From Anaerolineaceae bacterium (GTDB taxonomy: Bacteria > Chloroflexota > Anaerolineae > Promineifilales > Promineifilaceae), in NCBI GenBank assembly GCA_002699125.1, contig PABI01000128.1, forward strand, positions 1 through 64,000: a stretch of DNA of 64,000 bases. Direction: 5' to 3'. The position numbers and the translations under genes are program-made. This document shows positions 15,802-25,044 of the stretch, piece after piece (positions within the stretch are counted from its first letter, which is position 1; each line of letters opens with the position of its first letter). Below the pieces are notes generated by a model that did not search any database, had not been told where the DNA came from, and saw only the letters and a list, made by a program, of their open reading frames with translations.

Positions 15802-17022
15802 TTACACAGCGCTTCCGATAATCTGTTTTGAGGTATTATCCTCAAGCATCATCTTTTTAATGGCCTGCGCTAAGCGGGTCATGCCCACTTCGATCTTTTC
15901 GCTGGTGGTGTTGGAGAAGTTGAGGCGCAGGGTGTTGCTGCCGCTGCCATCGACGTGGAACGGCGCGCCGGGTACAAAGACTACGTTTTGCTTCGACGCC
16001 TCTTCAAACAGCGCCATTGCTGAAAGCTGCGGCGGCAGCGTGACCCACAAAAACATGCCGCCTTCCGGCAGGGTGAAGGTTACTTCTGGCGGGAAGCATT
16101 CCTCAATCATGGCAATCATCGTTTCGCGCTGCGCTTTGTAGGCGGCGCGAATGGTGGCGATGTGGGCGTCCAGATCGTTGTCCTGCAAAAATTGATGGAT
16201 GATGAGCTGCGAGACGTAGTTGGAGTGCAAATCGGTGCCCTGCTTGGCCGTCACCAGCTTGTCCATCAGCGGTGGCGGGGCGCAAATCCAGCCCATGCGG
16301 AAGCCGGGGGCCACAATTTTGGAGAACGATCCCAGCAAGAAGGCCCGCTCCCGGTTGAAGCTGGCGACGGGCGGCAAATCATCGCCTAAAAAGCGCAGTT
16401 CGCGGTACGGATCATCCTCAATGAGGAAAATTTCGTTCTCCGCCAGGATTTGGCTGACGGTCTGCCGCGTTTGCATGTTATAGGTGATGCCGCTGGGATT
16501 TTGGAAGTTGGGTAGGGCATAGAACAATTTACTTTGTGGATGGGCAGCTTTTTGGGCGATTACGGCTGTATCCACCCCATTTTCTCGTAACGGCACCGTC
16601 TCAAATTCCGGCTCGTACATCGTAAACGCCTGGATGCCTCCCAGGTAGCTGGGGGATTCCAGCAGCACATGGTCGCCGGGATCGATGAGAATCTTGGCTA
16701 CCAGGTCCAGCCCCTGCTGCGACCCGTTGGTGATGAGGATTTCATCTGGGTGAACGGCCATGCCGCAGCGGTCGGCGTAGCGTTGGGCGATGAAGGCCCG
16801 CAGCGGCTCGTGTCCCAGTGTAGGCGCGTATTGCAGCGCCAATTTGCCCTGCTCGGAAAAAACGCGGTCAGCGGCGGCGCGCAGCGGCTCGATGGGGAAG
16901 TAATCGGGGTTGGGCAAACCGCCGGCAAAGGAAATGACGGCCGGATTTTGCGTCACCTTCAAAATTTCGCGGATAAATGATTTTTTGGTCCGCAACATCC
17001 GTTGCGCCAATTGGCCTTTCAT
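15802..17022 (-). CDS. PLP-dependent aminotransferase, LysN/2-aminoadipate type
   Basis: Class I/II aminotransferase of 406 residues: VISFAGGLPNPDYFP at the N terminus, ITNGSQQGLDLVAKIL, ALPNFQNPSGITY, FLIEDDPYRELRF and the PLP lysine in LLGSFSKIVAPGFRMGW. This pattern fits multi-substrate 2-aminoadipate/aromatic/branched-chain transaminases. ATG 17022 is set by TTGGAGGCAGCT immediately upstream; the frame to 17079 has no site. Upstream lies a 160-base gap with a GAAACGT tandem repeat. Confidence 0.92.
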   Translation of the reverse strand: MKGQLAQRMLRTKKSFIREILKVTQNPAVISFAGGLPNPDYFPIEPLRAAADRVFSEQGKLALQYAPTLGHEPLRAFIAQRYADRCGMAVHPDEILITNGSQQGLDLVAKILIDPGDHVLLESPSYLGGIQAFTMYEPEFETVPLRENGVDTAVIAQKAAHPQSKLFYALPNFQNPSGITYNMQTRQTVSQILAENEIFLIEDDPYRELRFLGDDLPPVASFNRERAFLLGSFSKIVAPGFRMGWICAPPPLMDKLVTAKQGTDLHSNYVSQLIIHQFLQDNDLDAHIATIRAAYKAQRETMIAMIEECFPPEVTFTLPEGGMFLWVTLPPQLSAMALFEEASKQNVVFVPGAPFHVDGSGSNTLRLNFSNTTSEKIEVGMTRLAQAIKKMMLEDNTSKQIIGSAV

Positions 17023-17136
17023 AGCTGCCTCCAATCGGGTTGAATGGCTCAACTTTACAGAGACAATCTTGTTTTGCAAAGAGACAATGTGGGGAAATTT
17101 ATGGAGACAATTGGAAATTGTACTGGTTTTCGTGAT

Positions 17137-17163
17137 GCGTGAAACGTGAAACGTGAAACGTGA
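17137..17163. repeat. GTGAAAC tandem repeat
   Basis: Three tandem copies of gtgaaac, preceded by gc and followed by gtga. The same unit forms a full hairpin at 55731-55772. Confidence 0.75.
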
Positions 17164-17184
17164 TGGTTTTTGGGTGTGCGGCCG

Positions 17185-18276
17185 TTAAGCCGTGAGGAGG
17201 TTGGCTGCCAGCCACAGCCAGGTGAGCATGACACCAATCAGGCAAATGTTGGCGACACGCATTTTTGTTTGGAGGAGAACGGCCGTGCCGAAAAGATAAA
17301 ACAAAGAAGCCGCTCGTAAAAAAGCTAGACTTTCAATCCACACATTTTTTGTTAGGGAGACAAGTAAGATGGTGTAAAGTAGCCAGGAAAGCTTGACGTA
17401 TTTTTGTGCAGCGGAATATCGAATAGCGATGGCAATTATGATCAAGAAGACTGCCAGGAAAATGGCAAAGATTTGCCAGCGAATTGGCTCATAGCCAATT
17501 AAGTAGCCTTCGACAATGCCAACAAAGGGACGGCCGATATTTTTGGGCGTGGTTTCTGCCAGACCATAGCCCCACCACCAGTTTAAGAACAACTGCCAAA
17601 TCCCGTAAACCGCAAGAGGTAGAATGGCGACGACGCGATATTTTTTCTGCGATATGAGAGAAACGGCCGTAAGCAATGCCGTCTCTTTCGCTAAAATGGC
17701 CAATGAAAATAAGCCGGAGGCGATAACAGTCCGCTTATGAGCTAAGGTAACCAGGCCCCACAAAATGAGGCAAGCCTCTGAAATTTCCACCAGATCACGG
17801 CTGAGCGTATACAAGAATCCCGGAAAGAAACTGAACGCCAGTCCCAAGAGGGCATGCCGCCCGACAAATTTTGCATAACAACCGGCTGCATAGCCAAGCA
17901 TAATGAGCGCAGTGAAGTTGACCAAAATTAAGGAATAGATGACCAACTGTGGATTCCCAAATGAAAAAAGCCAGGCCAGCAGTGGGTAAAAAATGCGCTG
18001 GTGACGGTAGCGAGGGCTGCCAATTTCAATACCAAACTCGGTTTTTTCATGGGTGAAAGGGTTTAGCGCAAGTCGATAATAATATTGCCCATCGTAGCCA
18101 AACGAATCAGTTAACACAACCACATTGGCAGGGGTTTTAGTGGGGTCTGCAAAATAATCACCTGCTTGAGGGAAAGTGCCGGGCTCATGCTGGTTGAGCA
18201 TGAGCACGAGAAAGATGAAATAGAAAACGGCCGTGATCCAGGCCGTCACTCCTGGACGATTCAAGCGACTGAACAT
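17185..18276 (-). CDS. Polytopic membrane protein, probable glycosyltransferase
   Basis: About 363 residues with eight or more hydrophobic segments. A short acidic loop holds TDSFGYDGQYYYRLALNPF, a DGQYYY-type motif common in uncharacterised membrane proteins resembling GT-C glycosyltransferases. An outer-loop Asp then follows the first membrane segment, as in GT-C enzymes. Function is inferred from this layout and from its position at the edge of the glycan locus. ATG 18276 puts the first membrane helix at residue 11. The frame extends to 18672 but would overlap the divergent flippase gene by 270 bases. Confidence 0.65.
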   Translation of the reverse strand: MFSRLNRPGVTAWITAVFYFIFLVLMLNQHEPGTFPQAGDYFADPTKTPANVVVLTDSFGYDGQYYYRLALNPFTHEKTEFGIEIGSPRYRHQRIFYPLLAWLFSFGNPQLVIYSLILVNFTALIMLGYAAGCYAKFVGRHALLGLAFSFFPGFLYTLSRDLVEISEACLILWGLVTLAHKRTVIASGLFSLAILAKETALLTAVSLISQKKYRVVAILPLAVYGIWQLFLNWWWGYGLAETTPKNIGRPFVGIVEGYLIGYEPIRWQIFAIFLAVFLIIIAIAIRYSAAQKYVKLSWLLYTILLVSLTKNVWIESLAFLRAASLFYLFGTAVLLQTKMRVANICLIGVMLTWLWLAANLLTA

Positions 18277-18402
18277 TAGCCAGGATTGTAAACCAGGGAG
18301 TTGATTCGCCCAAAACAAATCTAGGAACGGGCCTGCTGCGTAAAAGTAGACAGTGCGGCGGGGGCCGATTACAATCCCCAGCTGCATGAATGGACCCGAT
18401 TT

Positions 18403-19671
18403 ATGATTGCATCCTTGCTGTTTACCCGACAGCTCACAACCAACACCTTGCTTAAGCTGGGCGCGGAACTGAGCGGCCGAGCCGCTACTTTTTTGCTGCT
18501 GCTGCTGGCGGCGCAGCGGCTGACCACGGCCGATTTTGGCAGCTACAATTATGCTCTGGCATTGGGATTTGTCCTGGTGCAGCTGGCCGACTTTGGCTTG
18601 CAACTGCTCATTACCCGCGAGGTGGCCCGGCTGGGAATGGCAGCACGACCGCAAATTTTGGCTGCGTTTCATCTGAAGCTGTGGTTGAGTCTGCCGGTTC
18701 TAGTTGTGCTAGGTGTGTTGTCGCTGAATCAATCAACCCTTGGCCCGGTGATTTTTCTGCTAGGGTTGACCTTATTGCTGCAAACGTTTGTGGAGTTTGT
18801 GGCTTACGTTTTTCGCGGGCAGCAGCGGCTGTGGGTCGAGGTGCAGCTTTTGTTGTGGGTAAGAGTGGGCACGGCCGTTTTCGGCGCATTCATCCTGTGG
18901 CAAACGGAACAGCTGCTGTGGCTGGCGGTTGTCAGCCTGGTAGTAATGATGAGCACCCTGTTGTTTGCCTTGCAGCAGCTGCGGCAGGCAGGCTGGATTG
19001 CTAATTTTGCCCAGCTTTGGCCCACCGGATGGCCGACAACGGCCGTCTCCAAACAGTTAGTCTTGCAAGCCTGGCCGCTGGGACTCTCCATCTTTCTCTC
19101 CATTGCCTACACGCGGCTGGCGATTCTGCTGCTGGCGGTGTGGGGCGAAGCTGAAGCGGTGGCCCATTACAGTGCCGCCTGGCGGTTGGTTGAACCAACC
19201 CAAATTTTGCCGGCATCGCTGCTGGCGGCCGTTTTCCCCGCTTTTTCCCTGGCGCTCACCCAAAATCGCCGCCGCGCCGGGCAGCTGGGGCGGCAAACAA
19301 GCCTCCTGCTGGCGCTGGCCGGGGGCACGGTGGCGCTCACCTTTTGGCTGGCTGCACCCTGGCTCATCGGTTGGCTGTACGGTGCGGATTTTGTCTCCAG
19401 CGTGCCTGTTTTGCAGCTGCTGGGGCTGACGGTGCTGCCCGTCTACATCAACTACAGCCTGACCCATTATCTGGTAGCCCGTGGCCAGCAGCAGACGCTG
19501 ACGGGGTTAACGGCTGTAACTCTTCTGCTCCATGCACTATTCTGCTGGCAATTCATTCCCCGGCTGGGTCTGATTGGCCCGGCGCTCTCAGTGCTGCTGG
19601 TGGAAAGCGTACTGCTGCTTGGTTGTTTATGGGCGCTGCGTAAGCCAACTTTGCTGGAGACGGCCGTATGA
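18403..19671 (+). CDS. Polysaccharide flippase (Wzx/MATE-like), copy 1
   Basis: Membrane protein of 422 residues with about 12 hydrophobic segments. The amphipathic start and ADFGSYNYALALGFVLVQLA fit oligosaccharide flippases of the PST/MOP superfamily, which move lipid-linked sugar repeat units across the membrane. A second flippase is at 28425. The gene ends in ATGA shared with the ligase gene that follows. The start is ATG 18403. Its upstream region is shared with a divergent gene, so a bidirectional promoter is likely between 18276 and 18403. Confidence 0.88.
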   Translation: MIASLLFTRQLTTNTLLKLGAELSGRAATFLLLLLAAQRLTTADFGSYNYALALGFVLVQLADFGLQLLITREVARLGMAARPQILAAFHLKLWLSLPVLVVLGVLSLNQSTLGPVIFLLGLTLLLQTFVEFVAYVFRGQQRLWVEVQLLLWVRVGTAVFGAFILWQTEQLLWLAVVSLVVMMSTLLFALQQLRQAGWIANFAQLWPTGWPTTAVSKQLVLQAWPLGLSIFLSIAYTRLAILLLAVWGEAEAVAHYSAAWRLVEPTQILPASLLAAVFPAFSLALTQNRRRAGQLGRQTSLLLALAGGTVALTFWLAAPWLIGWLYGADFVSSVPVLQLLGLTVLPVYINYSLTHYLVARGQQQTLTGLTAVTLLLHALFCWQFIPRLGLIGPALSVLLVESVLLLGCLWALRKPTLLETAV

Positions 19672-21584
19672 CTCTCACCAGAACGCACCAAATTGGCTAT
19701 GCCCTCCTGCTGCTCCTGGCGCTTACCCTGCCGTTTGAGCTGGACCAGCCGCTGTTGGCCGTGGGTCCATTGGCGGTGACCAACCTGGAAATGCTGTTGG
19801 GGCTGATTTTGCTGGTGGCTGTGGTGACGTGGTTTGGAGATAAGGGCAGCCACGGGGGGTTACCCCTACCGCATCGCGGGATGGTTTTGCTATTGGTGGC
19901 GGGGGGATTGTTTGTGGGAACGGCCGTCCTTGCCCCCGAACAAAACAGTAATGCCCTCAAAGCTTCTTTTCGTCTGCTCAGCGGGATGGTGTTGGCCCTG
20001 GCTGTTCCTGTGTTGGTGCACACTAAGCGCCAGCGCATCGCTGTGCTGCTGGCAATACTGGTTGGCGGATTGCTGGTGGCGGCCATTGGTCTGCCCGAAG
20101 TGTGGCTGGGGCGTGAGTTTGGCTGGCTGGCCCCATTTCGCGGCGGTATCACTGTAACCGGCCAATACTTGCGCCTGACCGGTCCGCTCGATTACGCCAA
20201 TCACGCTGCCGTGTTTATCGAAGTGACCGTGCCGCTGCTGCTGATGGCCGGTTGGCTGTGGTGGAAGAAGGCAGGGAAAACGGCCGTTCTCCTGCTTGTT
20301 GTTCTGGCAATGCTGCTATTGCTCCAGGCCAGCTTTGCCACCCTGAGCCGGGCCAGCTTCGTCACGATTGGTGTGGTAGGCGTGTTAATGGTCTGGTTGT
20401 TAAGTCAGGGTCTAGGGTCGATGAATCCACTGAAAAAATTAACCACAGAGGCGCGGAGACCGCAGAGTTTTTCAATTAAAACTCTGCGTTCCTTCGACGG
20501 TGCTCAGGACAAGCCTCTACGTCTCCGCGGTTCAATTTTCTTAGAGAATCAGGCTGTACGGCCGTGGCTGGGGCTGGTTGGATTGGTGGGCTTATTGTTC
20601 ATTGTAAATACAGTGGGCAGCGACGTGTTCCGGCTGCGCTTTGCCAGCGAAGGGGACAATGGCTGGTACCAGGCCAACTGGCAGGTGCCGCCGCAGCTCA
20701 CCCTGGCTGCCAATGAAATTCAGCAGGTGCCGATCGTCGTGACCAATGCCGGCGCGCTGACCTGGTCCAGCAACCGGGCTCAGCCGATTAACCTGGGCGG
20801 GCGCTGGATTCAGGCAGAGAGTGGCTTACAGCTAGCCGAGCCGCGCTGGCCGTTTGCCCAATCTATTCCGCCCGGCGAAACGGCCGAAATGCAAATTCCC
20901 CTGCGCGCGCCGTCTAATCCAGGGGAGTACACGCTCATTTGGGACGTGGTGCATGAGCAAATCACCTGGTTTGGCGAGAAGAGCGGTGTCTTTGCCACCA
21001 GTGTGGTGCGGGTGCTGCCATCCAACAATCGCTCTCCGTTTCCTGAGCCAGACTCGGTGGCACCCGCCTGGGATTACGCGCTGCCGATTCCTGAGCGAAG
21101 TACGCTGTGGCGGCTGGCATTGCAGTTTATTGGCGAACGGCCGTTCCTGGGCATCGGTCTGGATAATTTTCGTTTGCAGTACGGCCGTTTGCTCAACGCC
21201 GACAGCTGGAACGAAACCATTCACACGAATAACTGGTACCTGGAGTTTTTGGTTGGCGGTGGGCTGCTGGCCGCGCTGCCATTTTTTGTCTGGCTGGCCT
21301 GGGAAGGGCTGCTGGCCTGGCGCGTGTTGCGCCGTCCGCCGGTTGATCCCTGGCTGCTGGCCATTTTAGCCGGGCTGCTGGCCTTTCTAATTCACGGCCT
21401 GCTCGATTTCTTTTTGCTGTTTAACAGCACCGGACTGCTTTTTTGGTTACTCGTTGGCCTATGGTGGCAGTGGCTAAAGGAAAATAAAAGTCCGCAGATT
21501 GGCGATTATGGATCGCGGCAGATTACGTTTTTTCTTTCTCTGCGTCTTTGCGCCTCTGCGTTAAGTTTCTCAAGGAAGGTTTGA
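19668..21584 (+). CDS. O-antigen ligase/polymerase-like protein with Ig-like insert
   Basis: 638 residues of Wzy_C/WaaL type: about nine membrane helices, a large outer loop, then ERPFLGIGLDNFRLQYGRLL and a C-terminal helix group with IHGLLDFFLLFNSTGLLFWL. Two things are odd. Residues of about 259-288 are encoded by an intergenic CTCTGCG-type repeat (20442-20533) read in frame. The periplasmic loop (about 325-445) looks like an Ig-fold domain (VPIVVTNAGALTWSS, GETAEMQIPLRAPSNPGEYT, WDVVHEQ). The last 30 residues are also repeat-derived (21484-21570). It overlaps both neighbours (ATGA, TGATG). Confidence 0.85.
   Translation: MTLTRTHQIGYALLLLLALTLPFELDQPLLAVGPLAVTNLEMLLGLILLVAVVTWFGDKGSHGGLPLPHRGMVLLLVAGGLFVGTAVLAPEQNSNALKASFRLLSGMVLALAVPVLVHTKRQRIAVLLAILVGGLLVAAIGLPEVWLGREFGWLAPFRGGITVTGQYLRLTGPLDYANHAAVFIEVTVPLLLMAGWLWWKKAGKTAVLLLVVLAMLLLLQASFATLSRASFVTIGVVGVLMVWLLSQGLGSMNPLKKLTTEARRPQSFSIKTLRSFDGAQDKPLRLRGSIFLENQAVRPWLGLVGLVGLLFIVNTVGSDVFRLRFASEGDNGWYQANWQVPPQLTLAANEIQQVPIVVTNAGALTWSSNRAQPINLGGRWIQAESGLQLAEPRWPFAQSIPPGETAEMQIPLRAPSNPGEYTLIWDVVHEQITWFGEKSGVFATSVVRVLPSNNRSPFPEPDSVAPAWDYALPIPERSTLWRLALQFIGERPFLGIGLDNFRLQYGRLLNADSWNETIHTNNWYLEFLVGGGLLAALPFFVWLAWEGLLAWRVLRRPPVDPWLLAILAGLLAFLIHGLLDFFLLFNSTGLLFWLLVGLWWQWLKENKSPQIGDYGSRQITFFLSLRLCASALSFSRKV
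20442..20533. repeat. Intergenic-type repeat inside the ligase gene
   Basis: accacagaggcgcggagacc... to ...gcctctacgtctccgcggtt is an inverted repeat of the 5396-5460 type, extended by a central ctcaggacaagcc. It keeps the reading frame and encodes about 30 residues between membrane segments. Confidence 0.7.
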
Positions 21585-22708
21585 TGCGTATTGGGTTTGA
21601 TGGTACACCGCTGCTGGGACAGCGCTCCGGCGTGGGACATTACACAGGTCGCCTGCTGGCCCATTTAGTGCAGCAGCGCCCGGAGTGGGAATACATGCTG
21701 TTCAGCAACCGCCCTTTCGAGCCGCTGGAGGCGGAACTGGCGCGCGCTTTGCCTTTAGCCGACAATTTTGGCTTCAGCCGCTTTGTCTGGATGCAGCTCA
21801 TACTGCCGCGTATTATTCGCCAACGCCAGCCGGACTTATGCCATTTCCCCAACAATACCGCGCCATTGTGCCTCAGCCGCCCGTCGGTGATTACCATTCA
21901 TGATGCGTCGCTCTTTTTGCACAGCCGCCATCATCCGCGCAGCCGGCTGCTGGCGCTGCGCTTGCTGCTGCCCCATGTGGCCCGGCGAGCTACGGCCGTT
22001 ATCACCGTTTCGCACCATGCCCGCCAGGATTTAATGCGCATTTTGCAGCTGCCCGCGGAAAAGATTCATGTCATCCACGAAGCAGCGCCTGCTGGCTTCC
22101 AGCCCCTTGACGATCCAATTGAGCGCCGCCAGCTGCGCGCCCGGTATAATCTCCCCGAGCAGTTTGTATTGTTTGTCGGCACGATGGAACCGCGCAAAAA
22201 TTTGAAGCGGCTGATTCGGGCCATTGCCCAACTGCGCTGGCGTGGCTGTGACACGCGATTAGTGCTGGTGGGACCAAACGGCTGGCTGATCAACGGCTCG
22301 CTGGACAAGGAGATTGAAGCGCTGAATTTGCAGGATGCGGTGCAGAACCTGGGCTATGTGCCTCAGGAAGATTTGCCCGGTATTTATTCGCTGGCGACGA
22401 TATTTGCCTTCCCCTCGCTGTACGAGGGGTTTGGCCTGCCGCCGCTGGAGGCGATGGCCTGCGGCACGCCGGTGCTCACCAGCCGCGATTCAGCCATGGC
22501 CGAAATTTGCGGCGAGGCAGCCTGGCTGGTCGATCCGCAGCAGGAGGCGGCGATTGCTGATGGGTTAGCCTGCCTATTGGCTGACCCGGAGCGGCGCGAG
22601 CATTTGCGGCAGTTGGGTCTGGCCCGGGCGCAGCATTATTCCTGGGAACGGACGGCGCGGGAAACGGCCGTTGTCTATGAAAAAGTGCTCAACGGGAATC
22701 ACACATGA
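21584..22708 (+). CDS. Glycosyltransferase family 4 (GT-B)
   Basis: 374-residue retaining glycosyltransferase of the mannosyl/rhamnosyl type: RIGFDGTPLLGQRSGVGHYT at the N terminus, VITIHDASLFLH, FVGTMEPRKNLKRLIRAI for the nucleotide-sugar fold, and PSLYEGFGLPPLEAMACGTP with the E-x7-E donor-binding motif. It should add a sugar from a nucleotide donor to the lipid-linked glycan. ATG 21584 overlaps the ligase stop by one base and follows CAAGGAAGGTTTG. A longer frame from 21548 exists only through a repeat. It ends in ATGA shared with the next gene. Confidence 0.92.
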   Translation: MRIGFDGTPLLGQRSGVGHYTGRLLAHLVQQRPEWEYMLFSNRPFEPLEAELARALPLADNFGFSRFVWMQLILPRIIRQRQPDLCHFPNNTAPLCLSRPSVITIHDASLFLHSRHHPRSRLLALRLLLPHVARRATAVITVSHHARQDLMRILQLPAEKIHVIHEAAPAGFQPLDDPIERRQLRARYNLPEQFVLFVGTMEPRKNLKRLIRAIAQLRWRGCDTRLVLVGPNGWLINGSLDKEIEALNLQDAVQNLGYVPQEDLPGIYSLATIFAFPSLYEGFGLPPLEAMACGTPVLTSRDSAMAEICGEAAWLVDPQQEAAIADGLACLLADPERREHLRQLGLARAQHYSWERTARETAVVYEKVLNGNHT

Positions 22709-24075
22709 GCCGAATTTTGTTTGCATTGTTTCTCTTTTTGCTTCTGATTAGCCACGCTTCGGCCAATGGCGGACCGTTTGCCTGGCTGCCGCTGCCGACG
22801 GCCGCTGCCGGGCAAGGTTGGCAAATCGGCGTGTTGTCGCTGCTGCCGCTTTTGGTGATTATCGGCTGGCTCATTAGAAGAATTCATCCGCAGATTTCGC
22901 AGATTACGCAGATTAAAGAGCAAAAATCTGTGCAATCTGCGAAATCTGTGGATTTTTATTTTGGGGAAACGGCCGTAACGATTCCTCTGGCTGCCTTTTC
23001 GTTGCTGATATTGGTCAGGCTCACGGCTGAAACTGCTTACCTGGCAGCAATGATTGGACTGAGCTGGTTTGTGTATCTTTTCCTGGTGAATCATCCGGGC
23101 TGGCAGCGAGATTGGCTATGGCGGGTATTGGCAGCAGTGCTTCTGGTACAAGGTGCCGTGGCCGTCGCTCAGTTTTTTCTACAACGTGAACTCGGGTTGG
23201 CTTGGTTGGGCGAGCCAACGTTGGACTTGCTGGTGGAAGGCACCAGCGTCGCCCAGCGGGACGGCCAGAACTGGCTGCGGGCGTATGGATTGAACAGCCA
23301 TCCTAACCAGCTGGGGCTACTTGCGATGGCGCTTTGTTTGTTGCTGTGGCCCAATAGGCATAGAGCAAAAGTAGGGTGGCGCTGGCTCTTTTGGCTGGGC
23401 TTGGCCGCCGGCGTGGCGGGGCTGCTGGTGAGTTTGTCCCGTTCGGCAGTGGTGGGATTGCTGCTGGGTGGGTTGGTCTATGGCCTGCATCGTCGGACGG
23501 TATCAACCCCGCTCCGGCGAGAATTTGCTCTGCCGCTGGCGCTGTTGGTTGCCGGTGTGCTGCTTTTTGCCCTGGCTTACGGCGACGTGATGGCTGGACG
23601 ATTACTGACGCTGGATTCGCCGTTGGAGAGCCGGTCGCTGTGGGAGCGACAGCGAGATTTAGGTGTGGCGTGGCAGCTTTTGGGGGAACGGCCGTTCCTC
23701 GGCGTGGGGCTGGGTCAATATATGGCGACCGCCGCTGAAGTTACGCCAGAGGCGTCGCTGGTGCATAACGTCCCACTGCTCATCGGTGCGGAGCTAGGCC
23801 TGCTGGGATTGGCGCTGTGGCTGCTGTTTTGGCTGTGGCCGCTGTGGCGATTTGCTCTTTCCGCCGAGCATGCGTCGGCAACGGCCGTCTGGCTGGCCAT
23901 GATTGTGATGGCCCTGCTGCATCCCGAACCCACGCTCTACCTGCCTAAGGGAGCGGTGCTGTGGGCGTTGGCCGCAGCACAATGGCACAGTGGCAAAGAT
24001 TTGTCATCCGGTCACCAGCGTTCGCAGAACGCCTTCACCTTGTCACCCAGTCATCCCGCCAGGAGCCACCTATGA
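22705..24075 (+). CDS. O-antigen ligase/polymerase-like protein, copy 2
   Basis: 456-residue polytopic membrane protein with signatures LRAYGLNSHPNQLGLLAMAL, GLLVSLSRSAVVGLLLGG and RPFLGVGLGQYMATAAE followed by LVHNVPLLIGAELGLLGLAL, typical of Wzy_C/WaaL proteins that join glycan chains to a lipid or polymerise them. Near residues 61-83 an ATCTGCG repeat (22886-22952) is read in frame as IHPQISQITQIKEQ and onward, enlarging a loop. The C-terminal 20 residues (GHQRSQNAFTLSPSHPARS) are also encoded by repeat-like sequence. Overlaps neighbours at both ends by ATGA. Confidence 0.88.
   Translation: MSRILFALFLFLLLISHASANGGPFAWLPLPTAAAGQGWQIGVLSLLPLLVIIGWLIRRIHPQISQITQIKEQKSVQSAKSVDFYFGETAVTIPLAAFSLLILVRLTAETAYLAAMIGLSWFVYLFLVNHPGWQRDWLWRVLAAVLLVQGAVAVAQFFLQRELGLAWLGEPTLDLLVEGTSVAQRDGQNWLRAYGLNSHPNQLGLLAMALCLLLWPNRHRAKVGWRWLFWLGLAAGVAGLLVSLSRSAVVGLLLGGLVYGLHRRTVSTPLRREFALPLALLVAGVLLFALAYGDVMAGRLLTLDSPLESRSLWERQRDLGVAWQLLGERPFLGVGLGQYMATAAEVTPEASLVHNVPLLIGAELGLLGLALWLLFWLWPLWRFALSAEHASATAVWLAMIVMALLHPEPTLYLPKGAVLWALAAAQWHSGKDLSSGHQRSQNAFTLSPSHPARSHL
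22886..22952. repeat. ATCTGYG repeat inside the second ligase gene
   Basis: Inverted repeat atccgcagatttcgcagatt... / ...aatctgcgaaatctgtggat, length 67, lying between the codons for the second and third hydrophobic segments without breaking the frame. Confidence 0.75.
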
Positions 24076-25022
24076 AATTAGCCGCGCCAACCACACTCAC
24101 TAAATTAGAGCAAGCCATCTGGCGCACCGTGGCCTATGTGGATCTGTTTGATTATCCGCTAACGGCCGTTGAGATTCATCGTTATCTGGACAGTGTTCCC
24201 GCCACGGCCAGCGAGGTTGCCCGCATGCTCGTGGGCAGTGCCGCCCTCACCGATCATTTAAGCCACCACGCAGGTTTTTTCTGCCTGCCGCAGCGGGAAG
24301 AGATTGTGGAAATTCGGCATGAGCGCCGGCGGCGTGCCCAGCAGCTGTGGCCGGAGGCCGTGCGTTATGGCCGGCTCATTGCCCGGCTACCTTTTGTGCG
24401 TATGGTGGCCGTCACCGGCTCCCTGGCGATGAACAACGTGGCTGAAGATGCCGATATTGATTATTTTTTGGTGACGGAAAACGGCCGCCTTTGGTTAACG
24501 CGCGCCCTGGTCATTGCTATTGTCCGGCTGGCAGCGCGGCGCGGCGTCATTTTGTGTCCCAACTACTTCGTCGCTGAATCGGCCCTTACCTTGCCCGAGC
24601 GTAACATTTACACAGCGCGGGAAATTGTGCAGATGGTGCCCTTGTTTGGCCATGACATTTACAAGCAGCTGCGGCAGCACAACTGCTGGGCCAGCCAATT
24701 TATGCCCAACGCTGACGGTCCACCTTTGGTCCAGATTCCTGAGCCGGAGCCGGCCAGCTGGCCGCAAACTGTGGCTGAACTGCCGCTGCGCACGCCGTTG
24801 GGCGCGTGGTTGGAGCAGTGGGAGCAAGCTCGTAAAATAGAAAAGTTGCGTTCGCAGCAAAATGGATCGGGTGAGAGTTTGTTTACGGCCGTTATCTGCA
24901 AAGGCCACTTCCAGGCCCACCAACAACGCACCCTCACCGCCTACCAACACCGCCTCAACACATCCACAGATTTCGCAGATTACACAGATAAGAACCAAAA
25001 TAATCTGCGAAAATCTGCGTAA
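24072..25022 (+). CDS. Nucleotidyltransferase-domain protein
   Basis: 316 residues. After a winged-helix-like start (AIWRTVAYVDLFDYPLTAVE) comes VAVTGSLAMNNVAEDADIDYFLVT, the G-S…D-x-D core of polymerase-beta-type nucleotidyltransferases, so it probably transfers a nucleotide to an unknown acceptor. Similar proteins occur beside radical SAM and glycan genes in related genomes, but I cannot name a substrate. ATG 24072 follows AGGAGCCACCT and overlaps the ligase stop. The last 20 or so residues (STDFADYTDKNQNNLRKS) come from an intergenic repeat that supplies the stop codon. Confidence 0.8.
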   Translation: MKLAAPTTLTKLEQAIWRTVAYVDLFDYPLTAVEIHRYLDSVPATASEVARMLVGSAALTDHLSHHAGFFCLPQREEIVEIRHERRRRAQQLWPEAVRYGRLIARLPFVRMVAVTGSLAMNNVAEDADIDYFLVTENGRLWLTRALVIAIVRLAARRGVILCPNYFVAESALTLPERNIYTAREIVQMVPLFGHDIYKQLRQHNCWASQFMPNADGPPLVQIPEPEPASWPQTVAELPLRTPLGAWLEQWEQARKIEKLRSQQNGSGESLFTAVICKGHFQAHQQRTLTAYQHRLNTSTDFADYTDKNQNNLRKSA

Positions 25023-25031
25023 TCTGCAGAT
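24962..25031. repeat. ATCTGYG repeat forming the nucleotidyltransferase tail
   Basis: atccacagatttcgcagatt... to ...aatctgcgtaatctgcagat. The left two thirds are translated as the C terminus of the preceding gene; the right end is in the leader of the radical SAM gene. Confidence 0.75.
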
Positions 25032-25044
25032 AGATCAAATTTTT

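Noticed and set aside
18277..18672. N-terminal extension of the membrane glycosyltransferase-like gene
   Set aside because: It would overlap the divergent flippase gene by 270 bases and is rich in Gln and Lys with no membrane character, as expected of antisense sequence.
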